Assembly: GCA_025453735.1 (NCBI GenBank)
Contig: JALOPY010000084.1
Coordinates: forward strand, 1 to 8,194
DNA from: a bacterium
Lineage (GTDB): Bacteria; Zhuqueibacterota; Zhuqueibacteria; Thermofontimicrobiales; Thermofontimicrobiaceae
Reading direction: 5' to 3'
Length of the DNA stretch: 8,194 nucleotides
The notes under the pieces are model-generated. The model was not told the origin of the DNA, ran no database searches, and saw only the letters and a program-made list of their open reading frames with translations. Of the stretch, positions 1 through 7,442 are shown one piece after another. Position 1 is the first letter of the stretch, and every line of letters starts with the position of its first letter. A program made the position numbers and the translations under genes.

Positions 1-2370
1 GATGATGCTGACTTCAGGAACAATTCGGCGCAGCAAATTGGCAACGGAATCAATTGATTGAACACGATTGTGGACGAAAAAAACCTGTCCACCCCGTTGC
101 ACTTCTTTCAAAATTGCCATTCGAATCAGGTCTTTATCAAACTGAGCGACCTCCGTGTAAATGGAAAGCCGGTCCCGTGGAGGCGTTGCAATGAGCGACA
201 GATCCCGAATCCCCATCAAACCCATATTCAACGTTCGCGGGATTGGAGTTGCCGACATGCTGAGCGCATCCACATTCAAATATTTTTGTTTTAATTCTTC
301 CTTACTGCGAACGCCAAAACGGTGTTCTTCATCGATGACGAGCAGTCCCAGGTCTTTGAATTGAACATCCTTTGAAAGAAGGCGATGTGTTCCGACAACG
401 ATATCGACCCGTCCTTGTTTGAGCCATTCGATTATTAACTTTTGCTCCGCAGCGCTCCGAAAGCGCGATAGCATTTCGACTTTCACAGGATAGTTTTTCA
501 GTCGTTCCCGAAATGTTGAATAGTGTTGCAATGCCAGAATGGTTGTTGGCACCAACACCGCCACCTGCTTACTATTATTGACTGCTTTGAATGCCGCGCG
601 CAATGCCACCTCGGTCTTGCCAAATCCGACATCTCCGCAAACCAGACGATCCATTGGAAAGCTGCTTTCCATGTCCTGCTTAATATCTTCCGTTGCTTTT
701 TGTTGATCCGGAGTATCTTCAAACTCGAAGGAGGCTTCCAACTCCCGCTGCCACAAAGTATCCTTTGAAAATGCAAAACCGTTTTGATTTTTGCGTTTGG
801 CGTACAGTTGAATCAAATCTCTGGCAATTTCTTTGATATGCTTTTTCGTCTTTTGCTTGAGGCGATCCCATTCTTTGCTGCCTAATTTGCTTAATGCCGG
901 AATGACCCCTTCTTTAGCAGCATATTTCTGAACCCGATCCATCTTTTCCAAAGGCACATAAAGCAGATCGTTATCCTGATAGGTGACTGCCAGGCATTCT
1001 CTTTCATTGCCCTGGACCGTTATTTTTTTCAAGCCCTGATATTTTCCAACGCCATGATCGACATGAACAACGAAATCCCCGACATTCAAGGCGCTCAATT
1101 GTCGCAGCGTCAAACCTTTCGGTGCTTTGCGGCGCTTACGCCACCGAAGCGGACGCCCATAAAACTGGTTGTCGGTGATTACAACCAATCCGACTTCATC
1201 AAATATAAAGCCCTGGTTAATGCCAACATTTTTTAAGGAGAGACGATCCCGATTTACCCCCTCATCGGTTAAAATGTCTTCCATTCTCTCAACCTGTTCC
1301 GGGCTGTCACAGAGAAAGAATATCCTCATCGGTTGGTTTGTATTCTGGCTTTGCTTTTGATGATAGAAATCAATCTTGTTTTTTAGAACTTTCAGATTAC
1401 CATTCAGCGATTCCTGCCCCTGTGCCGCGAAGTTGAAATATCTCGACCGCTTCGATTCCGAAAACGATTCATGTGAGATGGTGACAAAGCGCTGAAATTT
1501 TCTTTCCAACTCTTCCCAGCGAATATAGCTTTCCGATTGAAGTAGCTCTTTTTCTCCAAACTTAAAAAAATCTTCGATTTCTTTTCGAATCAACGGCGGC
1601 TCATCCAGGAACAAAATCGTCTCCTCGTCGAGATAATCCAGGATCGAAACCTGCGATCGGTTTTCGATATCAATATTTTCTTCCGGATATTGAGGGTAGA
1701 TATTCAGTTGAGAAATATGTTTGATAGATTTTTGTGTTGCGGGGTCAAAAACTCGAATGGATTCGACCGCATCGCCGAAAAACTCAATGCGATACGGATA
1801 GTCGCTTGAAAAGGGAAAAACATCGATGATGCCTCCGCGTACACTCATCTCGCCACAATTTTCGACGACTGCTTCGCGGTTGAATCCAAGTAAAGTCAAT
1901 TTCTCTTTTAATAATTCAAAATTATAATCATATTTTAATTTTATTACTAATCGTTGCTTTTTAATGTAATCGATAGATGGAAACTTATAAATTAAATTTT
2001 TCGCAGAAATAACAGTAATTAATTTATTTTTCTCTACAAAGCGTTCTAGAGAAGAAAGCAATTGTCCTTTTCGTATTGAATCGAAAATGATGTCTTGATG
2101 AGCAAACTCGCTGAACTTGGGAATATATGCGACCTTTTCAGATCCCAATAAAACATCCAGATCGTCTTTGACAATTTCCTCTTGTTGGCTCTCTCCCGAA
2201 ATATACAGAATTGGCTTGCGCACCTGTTCAAATAATATGCTGATGACAAACGCCTTGAGAGACCCGGCAAGCCCCTTCGCATAAACTTGTTTTGCTGAGC
2301 CTGCCTCTTTGAGAAAATCACTCAACACATGAGACTTTAAAATAATATCTTTTAATTCCGAAGCGTCCAT
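1..2370 (-). CDS. mfd: Transcription-repair coupling factor Mfd, N-terminal 790 residues (3' end cut by window edge)
   Basis: Mfd is a DNA translocase that removes RNA polymerase stalled at lesions and recruits UvrA for nucleotide excision repair. I translated the frame by hand from ATG at 2370 to the left edge; it stays open for 790 codons. Domains in order: a UvrB-like N-terminal module, with a degenerate P-loop at residues 33-40 (GLAGSLKA, lacking the Walker lysine, as is usual for Mfd) and the SVRGGIIDVFP plus RIEFFGD block at 176-200; the RNA-polymerase-interacting CarD-like domain from about 428 (VGDFVVHVDHGVGKY, 430-444); then the translocase, with TPDQQKA 553-559, Walker A GDVGFGKTE 579-587, DEEH 680-683 and SATPIPRTL 706-714. 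E. coli Mfd has 1148 residues, so the second RecA lobe, the TRG motif and the C-terminal regulatory domain should lie outside. It begins 4 bp after murQ with only a weak purine stretch as ribosome site, which suggests co-transcription or translational coupling. Residues about 111-153 are encoded by unusually AT-rich DNA but remain in frame. Confidence 0.97.
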   Translation of the reverse strand, partial: MDASELKDIILKSHVLSDFLKEAGSAKQVYAKGLAGSLKAFVISILFEQVRKPILYISGESQQEEIVKDDLDVLLGSEKVAYIPKFSEFAHQDIIFDSIRKGQLLSSLERFVEKNKLITVISAKNLIYKFPSIDYIKKQRLVIKLKYDYNFELLKEKLTLLGFNREAVVENCGEMSVRGGIIDVFPFSSDYPYRIEFFGDAVESIRVFDPATQKSIKHISQLNIYPQYPEENIDIENRSQVSILDYLDEETILFLDEPPLIRKEIEDFFKFGEKELLQSESYIRWEELERKFQRFVTISHESFSESKRSRYFNFAAQGQESLNGNLKVLKNKIDFYHQKQSQNTNQPMRIFFLCDSPEQVERMEDILTDEGVNRDRLSLKNVGINQGFIFDEVGLVVITDNQFYGRPLRWRKRRKAPKGLTLRQLSALNVGDFVVHVDHGVGKYQGLKKITVQGNERECLAVTYQDNDLLYVPLEKMDRVQKYAAKEGVIPALSKLGSKEWDRLKQKTKKHIKEIARDLIQLYAKRKNQNGFAFSKDTLWQRELEASFEFEDTPDQQKATEDIKQDMESSFPMDRLVCGDVGFGKTEVALRAAFKAVNNSKQVAVLVPTTILALQHYSTFRERLKNYPVKVEMLSRFRSAAEQKLIIEWLKQGRVDIVVGTHRLLSKDVQFKDLGLLVIDEEHRFGVRSKEELKQKYLNVDALSMSATPIPRTLNMGLMGIRDLSLIATPPRDRLSIYTEVAQFDKDLIRMAILKEVQRGGQVFFVHNRVQSIDSVANLLRRIVPEVSII

Positions 2371-2374
2371 TTTT

Positions 2375-3286
2375 TTAACTTTCAATCGCTCCGCGCACAA
2401 ATCCATCCGACTTAATCAATCGTCTTTTTGCTTCTGCTTTATCGACGCCCTTAAGAGCCATAACCAGCGCGGTTTTGACATGACCATCAGCATCCACAAG
2501 GACTTTTTCTGCATTTTCATAATCCATCCCAGTCACCATCATCACCGTTCGCTTGGAACGTTCTTCCAATTTTTTGGATGTCATCTGAAGATCGACCATC
2601 ATATTTCCGTACACCTTGCCGAGACGAATCATCGCCGTGGTCGTTAGCATATTCAACACTAACTTTTCTGCGGTTCCGGATTTCATCCTTGTGGATCCCA
2701 TAATCACTTCCGGACCAACAACAGGACAAATAGCAACGTCCACATCAAGGTTCATTTCTTCCCGCGGGGTACAGGTCACATAAATCGTCTTTGCTCCGAC
2801 TTCACGCGCCTTTTCAATTGCACCGACAACATACGGAGTTCGCCTGCTTGCCGCAATACCACAAGCCACATCAATCTTTGAAAAATTCAAATTCATCAAA
2901 TCAATCGCGCCTTGCTCTTTTTTGTCCTCCGCCCCTTCCTGTGCACGAGTCAGCGCTTTCAAACCGCCGGCAATGATTCCTTGAATCATCTCTGGATCGC
3001 TGCCAAAAGTTGGCGGACATTCTGAGGCATCTAAAACTCCCAGCCGTCCGCTCGTTCCGGCTCCAATATAAATCAGCCTTCCCCCTTGTTTAAAAGCATT
3101 GACAAGAATTTCAACCGCCTGCTTGATATACGGAAGCTCTTTTTCCACAGCAAGCGGAACCGTCTTATCTTCCGCGTTGATAATTTTAAGTACTTCCTCG
3201 ATCGATTTCGAATCGATATCAAGCGTACTGAGATTTCGTTTTTCAGTGATCAAGTTTTTCAATTCATCAAATAGTTCTGAATTCAA
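2375..3286 (-). CDS. murQ: N-acetylmuramic acid 6-phosphate etherase MurQ
   Basis: MurQ cleaves the lactyl ether of MurNAc-6-phosphate to give GlcNAc-6-phosphate and D-lactate, a cytoplasmic step of peptidoglycan recycling. The 303-residue protein is close to the 298 residues of E. coli MurQ. It has a SIS (sugar isomerase) fold: GGRLIYIGAGTSGRLG at 68-83 is the phosphosugar-binding loop, followed by DASECPPTFG 86-95, EGAED 117-121, CTPREEMNLDVD 172-183 and GSTRMKSGTAEK 197-208. Glu89 and Glu120 line up with the catalytic Glu83 and Glu114 described for E. coli. The C-terminal part, from about 255, is the small helical domain. The start is TTG, chosen because a full AAGGAGG lies 10 nt upstream and the N-terminus then has normal length. 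It sits 20 bp after rsmG and 4 bp before mfd, so it is probably in one transcript with them. No murP, anmK, nagZ or amgK partner is in the window, so the source of MurNAc-6-phosphate cannot be told from here. Confidence 0.96.
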   Translation of the reverse strand: MNSELFDELKNLITEKRNLSTLDIDSKSIEEVLKIINAEDKTVPLAVEKELPYIKQAVEILVNAFKQGGRLIYIGAGTSGRLGVLDASECPPTFGSDPEMIQGIIAGGLKALTRAQEGAEDKKEQGAIDLMNLNFSKIDVACGIAASRRTPYVVGAIEKAREVGAKTIYVTCTPREEMNLDVDVAICPVVGPEVIMGSTRMKSGTAEKLVLNMLTTTAMIRLGKVYGNMMVDLQMTSKKLEERSKRTVMMVTGMDYENAEKVLVDADGHVKTALVMALKGVDKAEAKRRLIKSDGFVRGAIES

Positions 3287-3296
3287 TTTTACTTTT

Positions 3297-3303
3297 CCTC
3301 CTT
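3297..3303 (-). promoter_or_regulatory. Strong Shine-Dalgarno of murQ
   Basis: The minus strand reads AAGGAGG here, a perfect anti-SD match, 10 nt before the TTG start of murQ and only 3 nt past the rsmG stop codon. It decides the non-ATG start of murQ. It is the only strong ribosome site I find in the window; mnmE, mnmG, rsmG and mfd have weak or unrecognisable ones. Confidence 0.85.
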
Positions 3304-3306
3304 AAA

Positions 3307-3960
3307 TTAGCTTTTTGTAGTCTGAATTTGAACAAACTTTTTATCGCGCTCAGCCACCACCAATCGGGCATCCATTTTTTTAATATTGATGGATAAATTC
3401 GGGGATGCCAAAAGCAATGCCTCTATTTCATTCTTAATATTGCCCCCCTTCCAAAAAAGCAAAGAACCACCTGGTTTGATCAATCTGGAGATCCACCCAT
3501 AAATAATATCCAAATTTGCCACAGCTCGGCTGAACGCATAATCAAATTGCTTTAAGTAACTCGAGGTGTTTTCTAAATTTTCTGCCCGCTCACAGGCAAT
3601 CTCAACTCGATCTAAATTTAGTCGGGCAATCACTTCTCTTAAAAAAAGTGCTTTTAGCCGCTTTGATTCAACTAATAAAAAATTTAGATCGGGGCGAATG
3701 ATGCGAATCGGGATAGCAGGAAATCCTGCGCCGCTGCCAATATCGATTATTTCAGAATTCTCTTGAATCTGATATGCCGCCAAAACCGCAATCGATTCCA
3801 GAATGTGCCTCTCGACAAGCCGAGCCTCATCTTGCCTGGATACCAGATTCGTCCTTTTGTTCCAGGATTTGATTAAGTCAATATATTTTTGAAAAAGCAA
3901 AACCTGATCTTTGCTAATTGCAATATCGGCATTGCTCAAAATTTCTTGTAGTTGAACCAT
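3307..3960 (-). CDS. rsmG: 16S rRNA (guanine-527 N7)-methyltransferase RsmG (GidB)
   Basis: RsmG uses S-adenosylmethionine to make m7G at the position equivalent to G527 in the 530 loop of 16S rRNA; loss of it gives low-level streptomycin resistance in several bacteria. The Rossmann methyltransferase signature IIDIGSGAGFPAIP is at residues 71-84 when counted from the ATG at 3960, followed by LLVESKRLKALFLRE at about 95-109, the SRAVA loop at 144-148 and the PGG turn at 163-165. The N-terminal segment, with YIDLIKSWNKRTNLVS, matches the family. Start choice: ATG at 3960 gives 217 residues and an N-terminus that lines up with E. coli and B. subtilis RsmG as I know them. An in-frame GTG at 3984 would add MREFFWLS (225 residues). 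Neither has a well-spaced ribosome site: a GGGGGTGAG patch overlaps the GTG and lies about 20 nt before the ATG. It follows mnmG after a spacer holding a parS site, and is followed closely by murQ instead of the usual parA. Confidence 0.95.
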   Translation of the reverse strand: MVQLQEILSNADIAISKDQVLLFQKYIDLIKSWNKRTNLVSRQDEARLVERHILESIAVLAAYQIQENSEIIDIGSGAGFPAIPIRIIRPDLNFLLVESKRLKALFLREVIARLNLDRVEIACERAENLENTSSYLKQFDYAFSRAVANLDIIYGWISRLIKPGGSLLFWKGGNIKNEIEALLLASPNLSINIKKMDARLVVAERDKKFVQIQTTKS

Positions 3961-4132
3961 ACTTAACCAGAAAAATTCTCTCACCCCCGGGGCACGAATG
4001 AATGACCTTCGCTTATTTTTTTCTACATTTTTAAATCATTTGTAACTTCGCTGCTTTATGGCAAAAATTTATGAATGCTCAAAGCTATCGACCAGGCTTT
4101 TGCACAAATTGTTTCACGTGAAACAATTTTGT
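3961..4132. other. mnmG-rsmG intergenic spacer containing a parS site
   Basis: This is the longest non-coding gap in the window, 172 bp (148 bp if rsmG starts at GTG 3984). It holds a perfect parS palindrome next to the mnmG stop, then AT-rich DNA, then a short GC patch (CCCCGGGG) just before rsmG. I see no convincing RNA gene, small ORF or U-tract terminator. Its size would allow a promoter for rsmG-murQ-mfd, but no candidate is strong enough to call. Confidence 0.6.
4110..4125. other. parS: parS centromere site (perfect 16-bp palindrome)
   Basis: The sequence TGTTTCACGTGAAACA is an exact match to the bacterial chromosomal parS consensus (TGTTNCACGTGAAACA) bound by the helix-turn-helix domain of ParB. 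The symmetry extends to 24 bp (4106-4129). The extended palindrome ends 3 bp from the mnmG stop codon. ParB loads here as a CTP-dependent clamp and helps recruit SMC in the organisms studied. parS sites cluster near the replication origin, which fits the neighbouring yidC-mnmE-mnmG-rsmG block. No parA or parB is present in the window, so the cognate ParB is inferred to be encoded elsewhere. Confidence 0.9.
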
Positions 4133-6016
4133 TTATTGTCGCTTTAAAAAAACCATCAATACAGCAATATCCGCAGGAGAAACACCAGCAATGCGCGAAG
4201 CCTGTCCCAATGAAAGCGGTCTAATTTGTTTCAATTTTTCCCGCGCTTCATTTGAAAGAGAATCGATTTGATCATAATTCATTTTATCGGGTATGAATTG
4301 ATTCTCTAATTTCTCGAACCGGGAAACCTGTTCTTGCTGTCGCTGAAAATATCCCTCATATTTTATTTCGATCTCAACTTGCTCTCGAATTTCCTTTTTT
4401 AGCTTTTCTTCAATATTACTACTAAATATCGGGTGATCAATAATCCCATTAAAATCCTGAATCGATATATTGGGTCGCTTTAGTAGCTGAAGGATACTTT
4501 CGCTTTCTGTGATCGTCGCGCTGCTTTTTCTTTCTAAAATCGGATTGGCTTTGTCTGGCGACAGTCGCATTTTTTTCAGCTCATCGATATATTGGTGAAC
4601 CGATTCTCTTTTTAGCTTTACTTTGAAAAAATATTCTTCTGGAACTAGTCCCAATTTGTAACCATATTCAGTCAACCGCAAATCTGCATTATCCTGTCGC
4701 AGCAACAATCGATACTCAGCCAGTGAAGTGAACATTCGATAAGGCTCATATATTTCTTTTGTAATGAGATCGTCGATCAGCACACCAATATATGCCTGCG
4801 ACCGATGCAATATAAAAGGAGGCTCGTTGCGCACTTTCAACACGGCATTGACCCCTGCCATAAATCCCTGCACCGCGGCTTCTTCGTATCCGGAAGTGCC
4901 ATTGATTTGTCCAGCAAAAAAAAGATTTTCAATCCGCTTTGTTTCCAATGTCGGCAACAGTTGTCCCGGCGGGAAAAAATCATATTCGATTGCATATCCC
5001 AATCGGGTTATTTTTGCGTGCTCCATTCCTGTTACGGACTGAATCGCACTCGCCTGAATATCTTCGGGCAAGCTGGTCGCAAAACCATTCAGATAATACT
5101 CGGTAGTATTTCGACCCTCGGGTTCTAAGAACAACTGATGAGAATTTTTTTCAGGAAATTGAATGACTTTGGTTTCAATCGAGGGGCAATACCGAGGTCC
5201 AATCCCCACAATTTTTCCAGTGAACAATGGAGAGCGATCCAGCCCGGAATTAATAATCTCATGTGTTTTTGAATTGGTCATGGTAAGATAGCAAGGCATC
5301 TGGTCTTGAACAATTTTTTCGGTTTGAAATGAAAATGGCACCGGATCTGGATCGCCATGCTGAACCGTCATTTTATCCAGATTGACAGACCTACCGTCAA
5401 TTCGCGGCGGAGTGCCGGTTTTCAGTCGCAATGCTTCAAAACCGTATTTCACCAGATCTTCTGTCAAACCAGCAACTGCAAATTCACCGGCGCGCCCGGA
5501 AGGAAAACTAACCATTCCGATATGAATTAATCCATTTAAAAATGTTCCCGCTGTCAAAATAACAGCACGACAGAAAAACTCCGTCCCGGTAAATATTTTC
5601 ACCCCACAGCACTTTCCGCTTTCAACTATGATGCTATTGACAACCGCTTGTTTTATTTCCAGATTTTCCTGACCCTCCAGTGCGCGCCGCATCCGGACAG
5701 AATAACCCAGCCGATCAGCTTGAGCGCGCAATGACCAAACAGCAGGACCTTTGGACTTATTCAACATCCGAAACTGAATTCCTTCGTCATCGATTGCCTT
5801 AGCCATTTCGCCACCCAGGGCATCCAGCTCACGAACGAGGTGCCCTTTTGCCAATCCACCAATCGCTGGATTACAGGACATCTGTGCAATCGTCGAAATG
5901 TTCATGGTAAACAAGATCGTTTTCATTCCCATTCGCGCCGAAGCAAGCGCGGCTTCACAACCGGCATGGCCACCGCCAACAATAATTACATCATATATAT
6001 CTGTGGTATGCATCAT
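4133..6016 (-). CDS. mnmG: tRNA uridine-5-carboxymethylaminomethyl modification enzyme MnmG (GidA)
   Basis: MnmG is the FAD-dependent subunit that, with MnmE, installs the (carboxymethyl)aminomethyl group on C5 of the wobble uridine of certain tRNAs, using methylenetetrahydrofolate, NADH, and glycine or ammonium. The 627-residue length is typical of the long form and excludes the shorter TrmFO. Visible landmarks: FAD-binding GGGHAG 14-19; SCNPAIGGLAKGHL 47-60; TGTPPRIDGR 200-209; GPRYCPSIETK 273-283; AGQINGTSGYEEAAVQG 368-384; EPYRMFTSLAEYR 424-436; and the C-terminal tRNA/MnmE-binding domain with IKYEGYFQRQ 551-560 and PLSLGQASRIAGVSPADI 600-617. Cys49-region (C48) and Cys277 match the two conserved cysteines of the family. 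Two adjacent ATG codons (6016, 6013) are possible starts; neither has a clear Shine-Dalgarno. It lies 37 bp after mnmE, its functional partner. The stop is 3 bp from one extended parS palindrome and the start is 17 bp from another parS site. Confidence 0.98.
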   Translation of the reverse strand: MMHTTDIYDVIIVGGGHAGCEAALASARMGMKTILFTMNISTIAQMSCNPAIGGLAKGHLVRELDALGGEMAKAIDDEGIQFRMLNKSKGPAVWSLRAQADRLGYSVRMRRALEGQENLEIKQAVVNSIIVESGKCCGVKIFTGTEFFCRAVILTAGTFLNGLIHIGMVSFPSGRAGEFAVAGLTEDLVKYGFEALRLKTGTPPRIDGRSVNLDKMTVQHGDPDPVPFSFQTEKIVQDQMPCYLTMTNSKTHEIINSGLDRSPLFTGKIVGIGPRYCPSIETKVIQFPEKNSHQLFLEPEGRNTTEYYLNGFATSLPEDIQASAIQSVTGMEHAKITRLGYAIEYDFFPPGQLLPTLETKRIENLFFAGQINGTSGYEEAAVQGFMAGVNAVLKVRNEPPFILHRSQAYIGVLIDDLITKEIYEPYRMFTSLAEYRLLLRQDNADLRLTEYGYKLGLVPEEYFFKVKLKRESVHQYIDELKKMRLSPDKANPILERKSSATITESESILQLLKRPNISIQDFNGIIDHPIFSSNIEEKLKKEIREQVEIEIKYEGYFQRQQEQVSRFEKLENQFIPDKMNYDQIDSLSNEAREKLKQIRPLSLGQASRIAGVSPADIAVLMVFLKRQ

Positions 6017-6033
6017 ATCAAATTGTTATAAAA

Positions 6034-6049
6034 TGTTCCACGTGAAACA
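6034..6049. other. parS: parS centromere site (one mismatch to perfect symmetry)
   Basis: The sequence TGTTCCACGTGAAACA fits the parS consensus TGTTNCACGTGAAACA; the single asymmetry is at the N position (C opposite A). The flanks extend the imperfect palindrome to 20 bp (6032-6051). It fills nearly half of the 37-bp mnmE-mnmG gap, 4 bp past the mnmE stop and 17 bp before the mnmG start. Together with the site about 1.9 kb away at 4110-4125 it forms a parS pair bracketing mnmG. A 16-mer of this specificity twice in 8 kb, both times outside coding sequence, is not expected by chance. Confidence 0.88.
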
Positions 6050-6053
6050 TTGG

Positions 6054-7442
6054 TTATTTTCCAATACAGAACTTTGAAAAAATATTATTTAAAATATCAT
6101 CAGTCGTTACTTTTCCGGTAATTTGCCCGAGGCAATCCAGTGCCTCCCTGAGATATAAAGAGATAAATTCCGAAGATGCTCCCTGCTCCGCCTCTCTCAA
6201 TGCGCCCGTCAAGTTTTCTTTAACTCGATTGAGAATTTCCCAGTGTCTCACATTTGTGACTATCGCCTCATTGCCAGAGATGTTTTCATTAACGTTTAAA
6301 ATCAAATTATGAAGCTCTTGGTCAAGGATTTCAATCCCACGATTTTGCAGCGCGGAAATTGAAACAACCGGAGTATCTCGCTGTTCGAGATCTTTCGATT
6401 CTATCTGTTGAGCCAGGTCGTTTTTGTTGATGATACGAATGACTTTTGCACTATCAAGTTTGTCAATCTCATCCATAATCACTTTATCATCATTTTCAAT
6501 CGGCAATGATCCATCAAATACATGCAGAATTACATCTGCTGATTCAAGGTGCTTTTTTGCTCTTCTGATTCCTTCCCGCTCAATTTTATCTTCTGTTTTT
6601 TTTATTCCTGCAGTATCAATAATCCGAAACAAAAATCCGTGTATATCCAATTGAACTTCCAGAGCGTCTCGAGTTGTTCCAGGTATCTCTGTTACAATCG
6701 CACGCTCCTCCATAATCAGCGCATTTAACAAACTGGATTTGCCGACGTTCGGTTTCCCGGTAATGACCAACTTCACGCCTTCTCTGGCAATTCTGCCAAT
6801 CTGAAAGGTTGCGACTAATTTTTCCAGTTCCTGTTTTGCAGCATCAACTTTTTTAATCAAATCAGTTCTTTGGACGAATTCAATATTTTCCTCAGAAAAA
6901 TCCAACTCTATTTCCAGCAGCGAACAATAATCAAGAAGCAAATTGCTTATCTCATTAATTTTTTTTGATAATCTTCCATCGAGCTGTACATAGGAAGCCC
7001 TGATGCTTGCGTCTGTCCGCGCTTGAATCAGGTCGGCGATGGCTTCGGCTTGTGAAAGATCAATGCGACCATTTAAAAAAGCCCGCAGAGTAAATTCGCC
7101 AGGCTTTGCAAGGCGCGCCCCATTTTTAATCGCTAATTCTAAAACTTTTTGACTCAAGTAAATTCCGCCATGAGTATTTATTTCGACAAGATCTTCTTTT
7201 GTATATGAGCCCGGCGATTTAAAAAAAATAGCAATCGCCTCATCAATTGCAAAACCATCTTCATCAATAACCTTGCCGACAACGGCACGTCGCGGTTCAA
7301 TTTCTTCGATTTTAATTCCGCAGTTAAAAAATTTCACAGTCACAGCTATTGCTTCTTTTCCGCTTAACCTGATAATCGCAATTCCTCCCCTTCCTGGAGG
7401 CGTCGCAATTGCAGCAATCGTATCATCTAGTTCATTTACCAT
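6054..7442 (-). CDS. mnmE: tRNA modification GTPase MnmE (TrmE)
   Basis: MnmE is a homodimeric, potassium-activated GTPase that works with MnmG on the wobble uridine of tRNAs; it binds the tetrahydrofolate one-carbon donor. The 462-residue protein is full length and has all family parts. The N-terminal folate-binding domain begins with DTIAAIATPPGRGGIAIIRL (7-26), and GEFTLRAFLNGRIDLSQAEA (115-134) lies at the start of the helical domain. The G domain is inserted in the helical domain: G1 GKPNVGKS 229-236, G2 TTRD 256-259, G3 DTAG 276-279, G4 NKND 339-342, G5 SAL 363-365. The C-terminus is the diagnostic CIGK (459-462) with the conserved Cys459 (Cys451 in E. coli). ATG at 7442 puts the first conserved block at the usual distance; there is no obvious Shine-Dalgarno. 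A terminator hairpin just upstream separates it from yidC, so it likely has its own promoter or depends on read-through. mnmG follows after 37 bp. Confidence 0.98.
   Translation of the reverse strand: MVNELDDTIAAIATPPGRGGIAIIRLSGKEAIAVTVKFFNCGIKIEEIEPRRAVVGKVIDEDGFAIDEAIAIFFKSPGSYTKEDLVEINTHGGIYLSQKVLELAIKNGARLAKPGEFTLRAFLNGRIDLSQAEAIADLIQARTDASIRASYVQLDGRLSKKINEISNLLLDYCSLLEIELDFSEENIEFVQRTDLIKKVDAAKQELEKLVATFQIGRIAREGVKLVITGKPNVGKSSLLNALIMEERAIVTEIPGTTRDALEVQLDIHGFLFRIIDTAGIKKTEDKIEREGIRRAKKHLESADVILHVFDGSLPIENDDKVIMDEIDKLDSAKVIRIINKNDLAQQIESKDLEQRDTPVVSISALQNRGIEILDQELHNLILNVNENISGNEAIVTNVRHWEILNRVKENLTGALREAEQGASSEFISLYLREALDCLGQITGKVTTDDILNNIFSKFCIGK

Noticed and set aside
498..776. Opposed open frames on both strands around this stretch
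   Set aside because: Both are shadows of the mfd translocase region, which encodes Walker A and flanking motifs in its own frame.
2046..2321. 91-residue minus-strand reading frame
   Set aside because: It lies in another frame inside mfd, whose frame is continuous and carries family motifs; the alternative protein resembles nothing.
3961..3984. GTG start of rsmG adding eight residues
   Set aside because: Kept only as an alternative: the family N-terminus aligns with the ATG at 3960 and no well-spaced ribosome site supports the GTG.
4055..4082. Possible sigma70-like promoter for rsmG on the minus strand (TTGAGC, 16-nt spacer, CATAAA)
   Set aside because: Each box matches only four of six consensus bases in AT-rich DNA, and the promoter consensus of this organism is unknown; too weak to annotate.
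4106..4129. Hairpin after the mnmG stop as a possible Rho-independent terminator
   Set aside because: The palindrome has no real loop and is not followed by a T-tract on the minus strand (GTGCAAAA follows). The exact parS consensus explains it better.
4764..5128. Plus-strand frames of 92 and 107 residues
   Set aside because: They are antisense to conserved MnmG segments, overlap each other in different frames, and have no recognisable domain or ribosome site.
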